This document shows, in pieces, positions 6,515 through 10,960 of a stretch of 10,960 bases of DNA. Made by a program: the position numbers and the translations under genes. Under the pieces are notes generated by a model. It made no database searches, was not told the origin of the DNA, and saw only the letters and a program-made list of their open reading frames with translations. The stretch is from Prevotellaceae bacterium (GTDB lineage Bacteria > Bacteroidota > Bacteroidia > Bacteroidales > Bacteroidaceae), in assembly GCA_030523505.1 (NCBI GenBank), contig JAUNIK010000052.1, positions 1 to 10,960 of the forward strand. Reading direction: 5' to 3'. The stretch's first letter is position 1, and every line of letters starts with the position of its first letter.

Positions 6515-9334
6515 TTACTCCTCTGGCAGCATCACAACCGAGATGCGGTTGTTGTTGTCCTTGAGGAAGTCCTTCATGAAGGCCTTCAGAGTGTCCACTG
6601 TCTGGCGCTCGATAACCTCACGACCATTGGTCTGGATGTCGATGCCATAATGATCCCACATGAAGATTGCATTCTCCCAGTAGCCGTTCTTCTTCTGGTT
6701 GTCGTCATACTGCTTGAGCATGAGCTCCTTAACCTTGGTGAGCTTCTCTGCGTCGATGTTCTCCATCATTGCAGGAACCTCCTTGAGCATGATGTCGATT
6801 GCTACATCCGACTTCTCTGGCTTCATTGGGCAGTATGCCTGGATAACGAAGTTGTGATAGCCGTCAGTACCAATCTGGCCACGACCAGCACCGCTTACCG
6901 AGTAAGCAGCCGAAGCCTCCTCGCGGATCTTGTTGAGAAGTTCCATATCGAGAATCTGACCGATCATGTCAATCTGGATGTTACGCTCCTGAGTGTACTC
7001 CATGTCTGGGTTCTGCCATACGATGATTGCAGTAGCCTTTGGAGTTTCCTGCTTGCGGGTGAAGCGGTTCTCAACGAGACCTTTCTGGAATACGCGCTCA
7101 CGCTTGCTCTCTACATTTGCCTTCTTTGCTGGGAGGGCTGCGAGATACTGGCAGATGAGTGGACGGATTGTCTCCTCGTCGTAGTTACCGATGATGGTGA
7201 ACTCCCAACCCTTTGCACTTGCTGTACGCTCCTTTGCAATCTCGAGGATACGGTCGTAAGAAATCTCTGGCAGACGGTCGAGTGTAAGTGGAGCGAGACG
7301 TGGGTTGTGATTATAGAGGGTTGCTGTGATTGAGTCAGAGAGAGCAATGTCTGGGTTGAGTTCACGGTTCTGCAAACCTACCTGGAGCTGTGACATCAAT
7401 GTAGCGAATGAGTCCTCGTCCTTGCTGATGTTTGTGAAGTAGAGGTAAACCATCTGGAGCATTGTCTCTACGTCCTTTGGTGTTGACGAACCGTTCACCT
7501 CTGTGTAACGCTCAGAGATAGAGAGGTCGGCATTGGCAATCTTACCAGCGAGTGCCTTCTGGAGCTCTGTGCTTGAGAAGTTGCCGAGACCTGACATACC
7601 GATTACATTGTCGAATACCTGGAGGTTGGTGTAGTCCTTAGCACCGTAGAGTGTCTCACCACCCTTGCCTGAACCTGAGAGTGTCACCTGGTCCTTCTTG
7701 AAGTCGGTCTTCTTGAGGATTACCTTCACACCGTTAGAGAGTTCGAGTTCTGAGTAACCGAACTTATCGTTCTTCTTCTCGCTCTTGATCTTACCAGCCT
7801 TTGGCATCTTTGCGATGAGTGGCTCGTTCTTCACATTGTCAACGAATGCCTCTACCTCAGCAGCGCGTGCCTCAGCAACAGCGTTGAGGAGCGACTCCTT
7901 TGTTGGATATACAGCACCCTCAGCCTCGTTGTTGAAGTTGATGATTACCATGTTCTCATTGGTCTCAGGGATGAACTGCTTCATCAGTTCGTTGATAGCC
8001 TGGAGTGGGAGCATTGGGATAATCTGCTTCATTGTCTCAACCTCGAAGTCGATCGATGGGATTGGCTCGTTCTCGAGGTAGTGCTGCCAATACTCCTGAC
8101 AGAACTGCTTGCTCTGGCGCTTGTCCTTGTTGCTCAATGCCTTGTCGAGATAAGCGATATACTGCTCCTTGTAACGATCGTACTCTGTTGCGGTGAAACC
8201 GAACTCTGCAGCGCGGCGTGCCTCAACGAGGGCTGCCTTCAATGCTGCCTCAATCTGTGTAGGATCCTTTGGCACTACATCGATGTCGAATGCGTCCTTT
8301 GTCTTTGAGAAGATGTATCTACCATAGTTTGCACCTGCATTTACGAATGGGCAGTCAGCCTTCTGCACTGCCTCGGTGTAACGCTGGTTGAGCATTGCTG
8401 TAGCGGCATAGATGAGATACTCTACCATCATGTACTGCATTGTACCCTTCATCTCCTCTGGCATAGCATCGCTCTTGAACATAATCTCAACAGCGTTTCT
8501 CTGGAACTCCTTGTCCTTGTCGATGATGATGATTGGCTCTGCGTTGTCTGGAACCTCTACGAGCTCTACTGGAGCAGCATTCTCTGGTTCCTTGATGCCA
8601 CCGAAGATCTCCTTGATCTTTGCCTCTGTGCGGTCAACATCGATATCACCTACAACGATGATAGCCTGGTTTGATGGGTGATACCACTTCTCATAGTAGT
8701 CGCGGAGTTCCTGGTACTTGAAGTTGTCGATAACCTCCATAGTACCGATTGGATAGCGGCGGCCGTACTTTGAACCTGGGTAGAGTGTCTCGAGGTTGCG
8801 CTCGAGCATACGGCTAGAAGCCGATGTGCGGAGTCGCCACTCCTCGTGGATAACACCACGCTCCTTGTCAATCTCCTCTGGGTCGAGTGTCAAACCGTCT
8901 GCCCAGTCGTGGAGGATGAGGAGACATGAGTCGAGGGCTGCTACATTTGCTGTTGGCACATTGTCGATGTTATACACAGTCTTGTCGATTGATGTGAAAG
9001 CGTTGAGCTCTGCACCGAACTGTACACCGATTGACTCGCAGAAACGGATAACGCCGTTGCCTGGGAAGTTGTCAGTACCATTGAAACACATGTGCTCAAG
9101 GAAGTGAGCCAAACCGCGCTGGCTTTCCTCCTCCTGCAGAGAACCTACTCGCTGAGCGATGTAGAAGTTAGCACGGTTCTCTGGCCAGTTATTGTAACGG
9201 ATGTAGTATGTCAATCCGTTGTCGAGCTTGCCAATTTTCACTGCCTCGTCCACAGGGATTGGAGGCATCTGCTGTGCCTGTGCCACTCCAACAACCATGA
9301 GCAGCAGGGCAACAAAGAAACTCTTGAATTTCAT
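6515..9334 (-). CDS. Exported M16 family (insulinase-type) zinc metalloprotease
   Basis: The 939-residue protein begins with a signal peptide (MKFKSFFVALLLMVVGVAQA, probable cut after residue 20; no lipobox cysteine). The N-terminal M16 domain has the inverted zinc motif HFLEH at 77-81. E158 in DKERGVI is 77 residues after H81, the same distance as the third zinc ligand in pitrilysin, so the site looks complete. The rest follows the M16 plan: a first M16_C-like domain to about 380, a linker rich in Lys/Glu near 500-540, and a second half lacking a zinc site but with the conserved EEASAAYSVSGAGRG stretch. Such proteins degrade peptides in the periplasm or outside the cell. The gene has its own promoter just after the LRR gene and mostly preferred codons. 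ATG 9334 is the only start giving a signal peptide. Confidence 0.95.
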   Translation of the reverse strand: MKFKSFFVALLLMVVGVAQAQQMPPIPVDEAVKIGKLDNGLTYYIRYNNWPENRANFYIAQRVGSLQEEESQRGLAHFLEHMCFNGTDNFPGNGVIRFCESIGVQFGAELNAFTSIDKTVYNIDNVPTANVAALDSCLLILHDWADGLTLDPEEIDKERGVIHEEWRLRTSASSRMLERNLETLYPGSKYGRRYPIGTMEVIDNFKYQELRDYYEKWYHPSNQAIIVVGDIDVDRTEAKIKEIFGGIKEPENAAPVELVEVPDNAEPIIIIDKDKEFQRNAVEIMFKSDAMPEEMKGTMQYMMVEYLIYAATAMLNQRYTEAVQKADCPFVNAGANYGRYIFSKTKDAFDIDVVPKDPTQIEAALKAALVEARRAAEFGFTATEYDRYKEQYIAYLDKALSNKDKRQSKQFCQEYWQHYLENEPIPSIDFEVETMKQIIPMLPLQAINELMKQFIPETNENMVIINFNNEAEGAVYPTKESLLNAVAEARAAEVEAFVDNVKNEPLIAKMPKAGKIKSEKKNDKFGYSELELSNGVKVILKKTDFKKDQVTLSGSGKGGETLYGAKDYTNLQVFDNVIGMSGLGNFSSTELQKALAGKIANADLSISERYTEVNGSSTPKDVETMLQMVYLYFTNISKDEDSFATLMSQLQVGLQNRELNPDIALSDSITATLYNHNPRLAPLTLDRLPEISYDRILEIAKERTASAKGWEFTIIGNYDEETIRPLICQYLAALPAKKANVESKRERVFQKGLVENRFTRKQETPKATAIIVWQNPDMEYTQERNIQIDMIGQILDMELLNKIREEASAAYSVSGAGRGQIGTDGYHNFVIQAYCPMKPEKSDVAIDIMLKEVPAMMENIDAEKLTKVKELMLKQYDDNQKKNGYWENAIFMWDHYGIDIQTNGREVIERQTVDTLKAFMKDFLKDNNNRISVVMLPEE

Positions 9335-9358
9335 TTTTCTGTTTATTTATGTTTGTTA

Positions 9359-9449
9359 TTATTTGTAATTCGACGTTTCCGTATGCATAGCATCGGTAAA
9401 AGCCTTGTCAGGCGTTAGACGCGCATTCAATCTGCAAAATTACAAATAA
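9359..9449. repeat. 12-bp inverted repeat bracketing the M16 leader
   Basis: TTATTTGTAATT at 9359-9370 and its exact reverse complement at 9438-9449 lie 67 nt apart. The right arm overlaps the -7 box and spacer of the M16 promoter and the left arm lies near the end of the leader, 25 nt before the ATG. Between them, a small hairpin (GCCT-GACA-AGGC then TTTT) can form in the leader RNA. Role unknown; chance in A/T-rich DNA is possible. Confidence 0.5.
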
Positions 9450-9464
9450 GCAAGAAAATTTCAA
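9435..9464 (-). promoter_or_regulatory. Promoter of the M16 peptidase gene
   Basis: On the minus strand TTG (9464-9462, preceded by TT) and TAATTTTG (9442-9435, followed by C) are 19 nt apart, a full match to the Bacteroidota consensus. The -33 element lies 2 nt after the stop codon of the LRR gene. Transcription should begin near 9428, giving a leader of about 95 nt. Confidence 0.8.
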
Positions 9465-9466
9465 AA

Positions 9467-10810
9467 TTATTTTGTAAAAATTATATTTTTAGTTCTGTTT
9501 TCATGAGATATGTGAACGATATTGATTCCCTTCTGCATTTTCTGCAGGCGGCGGCCGTCGATAGAGTAAATCTCCATGCCATCGCCTTCGCTATCGCTTT
9601 CGCTAATAAAGCCCTTCACTGCCGTAGGGTCAACGATGGCACTGATAGTGCCCCAACCGCTCCAAGGGTATGTGCTACGATACTCCCCCACCAAGTCGGC
9701 AGGCACGTATAGCGTACCCTTGCTCGCATCAAAATCATAGAAGGTATCCTCGTCGCACTCAATCATCACTGCCGGATTACAAATCATCTCGCGCAAAGCC
9801 TTGCAACCCGAGAAGGCATAATAATCCACAGACTCCACACCCTTGCCTATCGTCACGCTCTTCAATGCCGTGCAACGCCAGAAAGCACTGTTGCCGATGG
9901 TTGTCACTGCATCTGGCACAGTCATCGCGGTCAGCGAAGAACAGTCTTCGAAGGCTCGTGCCCCGATAGTGGTCACTCCGCTGCCGATGGTCACCTCCGT
10001 CATTCCCTCGCAACCTTCGAAGGCACTCTCGCCGATGGTCTCCACGCCATCGGGAATCACCATCGATGCGAGGTTCAGCGAGAAATAGAACGCTCCAAAG
10101 CCGATAGCTGTGACATAGTCGGGTATCACCGATGTCTTACAGCCCAGCACGAGGGTGTTGTCCATGTCAATGATGCAATTGCCGTCGCTCATGAACCATT
10201 CACTGCCCTCTTCCACCGACAACGATTCTATTGCCGGACAGGCACCGAAAGCGTATTTGCCGATGGTCTCCACCGAACAAGGGATTGTCACCTCTTTGAG
10301 TTTCTCGCACTGATAGAATGTAGCCTCATCAATATACGTAAGCGATTGTGGCAGGTCGACCTTCAACAGCGACTTGCACCCCTGAAAAGCATATTCACCA
10401 ATCTGTGTCACAGAGTTAGGAATAGCCACCTCTGTGAGTCCCGAACTGGCAAAGGCATGGCGACCGATGCTCGTCACACCGTCAGGAATCACTACCTGCT
10501 TCAAGCCTCCACAACTGTAGAACGCCGTAGTACCGATATTCGTCAGCGTCTCCGGCAGGCTTATTGAAGTAACGCCTTTGCAGTAGTAGAAAGCACTGGC
10601 ACCGATGCTGGTCACCGTATATGCAGTCTCATCTACGATGATCTCGCTTGGTATCACCACTTCACCGTCATATGCTGCACTACCCCAAGTCACTGTGGCA
10701 GTCATTGTCTCCGCGTTCAGATTATAATATATTCCGTCAACAACAGCATCGTATGCCCATGTTGCAACTGCCGACACTATCGTCAGCACCAGAAGGAGAA
10801 ATCGCTTCAT
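9467..10810 (-). CDS. Secreted BspA-like leucine-rich-repeat protein
   Basis: The 447-residue protein starts with a signal peptide (MKRFLLLVLTIVSAVATWA, probable cut after residue 19). After a short region with DGIYYNL and VIPSEI come about 11 repeats of 23 residues (68-350) of the LRR_5/BspA type, pattern xIGxxAFxxCxxLxxVxIPxxVT. Repeat 3 is one residue short. Repeat 6 is followed by a non-repeat insert (WFMSDGNCIIDMDNTLVLGC, 205-224), a spacer typical of BspA proteins. A partial repeat with CDEDTFYDF and LYVPADLVGEYRST precedes an acidic linker (403-411). The tail (EIYSIDGRRLQKMQKGINIV onwards) resembles C-terminal sorting tails common in Prevotella secreted proteins, possibly a type IX secretion signal. 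BspA relatives bind host proteins or other bacteria; the ligand here is unknown. ATG 10810 is set by the signal peptide. Confidence 0.93.
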   Translation of the reverse strand: MKRFLLLVLTIVSAVATWAYDAVVDGIYYNLNAETMTATVTWGSAAYDGEVVIPSEIIVDETAYTVTSIGASAFYYCKGVTSISLPETLTNIGTTAFYSCGGLKQVVIPDGVTSIGRHAFASSGLTEVAIPNSVTQIGEYAFQGCKSLLKVDLPQSLTYIDEATFYQCEKLKEVTIPCSVETIGKYAFGACPAIESLSVEEGSEWFMSDGNCIIDMDNTLVLGCKTSVIPDYVTAIGFGAFYFSLNLASMVIPDGVETIGESAFEGCEGMTEVTIGSGVTTIGARAFEDCSSLTAMTVPDAVTTIGNSAFWRCTALKSVTIGKGVESVDYYAFSGCKALREMICNPAVMIECDEDTFYDFDASKGTLYVPADLVGEYRSTYPWSGWGTISAIVDPTAVKGFISESDSEGDGMEIYSIDGRRLQKMQKGINIVHISHENRTKNIIFTK

Positions 10811-10836
10811 TTCACTTGTTTTTTAGTTTTCCACCG

Positions 10837-10844
10837 CAAAAGTA
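10837..10844 (-). promoter_or_regulatory. Probable -7 box for the LRR gene
   Basis: The minus strand reads TACTTTTG followed by C, matching TAnnTTTG, 26 nt upstream of the ATG. TTTG sequences occur 12 and 16 nt upstream and a TTG at 24 nt, but none at 19-21 nt, so the -33 element is weak or misplaced. Such a promoter may depend on an activator; the periodic repeats at 10912-10960 are candidate sites. Confidence 0.5.
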
Positions 10845-10900
10845 CTACTTTTTTCCCAAACAAACGCACAATCCCCACAAAAGATGTTATGAAAGCGCCC

Positions 10901-10960
10901 AAATGAGGAGTTCATTTCAATGGAATGAAGTGGTCATTCCGCCGTTCCCATGTGGTCATT
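10901..10960. repeat. 22-bp periodic direct repeats with overlapping short palindromes
   Basis: TCATT occurs at 10912, 10934 and 10956, exactly 22 bp apart, and GTGG ends each of the two complete units, so GTGGTCATT is repeated at 10930-10938 and 10952-10960. Overlapping inverted repeats are also present: AAATGA/TCATTT (10901-10906, 10912-10917, 5-nt loop) and GGAATGA/TCATTCC (10922-10928, 10934-10940, 5-nt loop). The array is cut by the window edge. It lies about 70-120 bp upstream of the LRR -7 box; a binding site for a regulator or the edge of a dispersed repeat are both possible. Confidence 0.55.

Noticed and set aside
6650..7333. Plus-strand reading frame of 227 codons within the M16 gene
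   Set aside because: It is the opposite-strand shadow of a gene with strong codon bias; its leucine/valine/cysteine-rich composition is typical of such shadows and no domain is visible.
9394..9410. Intrinsic terminator after the LRR gene
   Set aside because: The GCCT/AGGC stem is only 4 bp with four T, and it lies downstream of the M16 promoter, so it would stop the peptidase transcript; too weak to call.
9700..10620. Tandem DNA repeat or CRISPR-like array in the LRR gene
   Set aside because: The 69-bp periodicity comes from 23-residue protein repeats; the DNA units are divergent and lie in one open frame with signal peptide and tail.
1..10960. Insertion sequence, prophage, toxin-antitoxin or defence cassette
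   Set aside because: Every sizeable coding region is explained by a recognised family, and no transposase, integrase, terminase, restriction or antitoxin-like protein is present.

Overview
The window looks like chromosomal DNA of a member of the Bacteroidota, most likely Prevotella or Segatella. Several promoters carry the Bacteroidota -7 box TAnnTTTG, most followed by C. There is a DUF4271 membrane protein, a BspA-type leucine-rich-repeat surface protein with a Prevotella-like C-terminal tail, and no obvious purine-rich Shine-Dalgarno sites. The genus is inference from style; no 16S gene is present.

Left part (1-1180). A rhomboid-family membrane protease runs off the left edge on the minus strand. 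It is divergent from a plus-strand HU-type DNA-binding protein gene (640-912) that has a near-ideal promoter and its own terminator. Converging on that terminator is a tRNA-Gln(TTG) gene on the minus strand, with its own terminator and a promoter that begins only 1 nt after the tyrS stop codon.

Middle part (1178-6278). Six minus-strand genes form a tight cluster, in transcription order metK, a DUF4271 membrane protein, hemD, rnpA, yidD and tyrS. Gaps are 27, 6, 5, 11 and 54 nt, so most or all of them are probably cotranscribed. The cluster joins S-adenosylmethionine synthesis, a tetrapyrrole enzyme, RNase P protein, a membrane-insertion helper and tyrosyl-tRNA synthetase; with the following tRNA-Gln the theme leans towards RNA and translation.

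Right part (6515-10960). Two minus-strand genes encode exported proteins: a 939-residue M16 (insulinase-type) metalloprotease with an intact zinc site, and upstream of it a 447-residue BspA-like LRR protein. Each has a -7 box in front of it; the M16 promoter lies immediately after the LRR stop codon.

Non-coding signals. Three GC-rich palindromic elements (about 2508-2533, 6286-6330 and 6468-6510) share one layout and look like a dispersed repeat family. Two of them contain four closely spaced G-runs. In one, these runs lie on the mRNA strand 9 nt in front of the metK start codon and overlap the arm of a competing hairpin. A 22-bp periodic direct repeat lies at the right edge, upstream of the LRR gene. 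I found no CRISPR array, insertion sequence, phage gene, defence cassette or unfamiliar multi-gene system: the coding content is ordinary housekeeping plus two secreted proteins, and the items worth a second look are mainly in the intergenic DNA.
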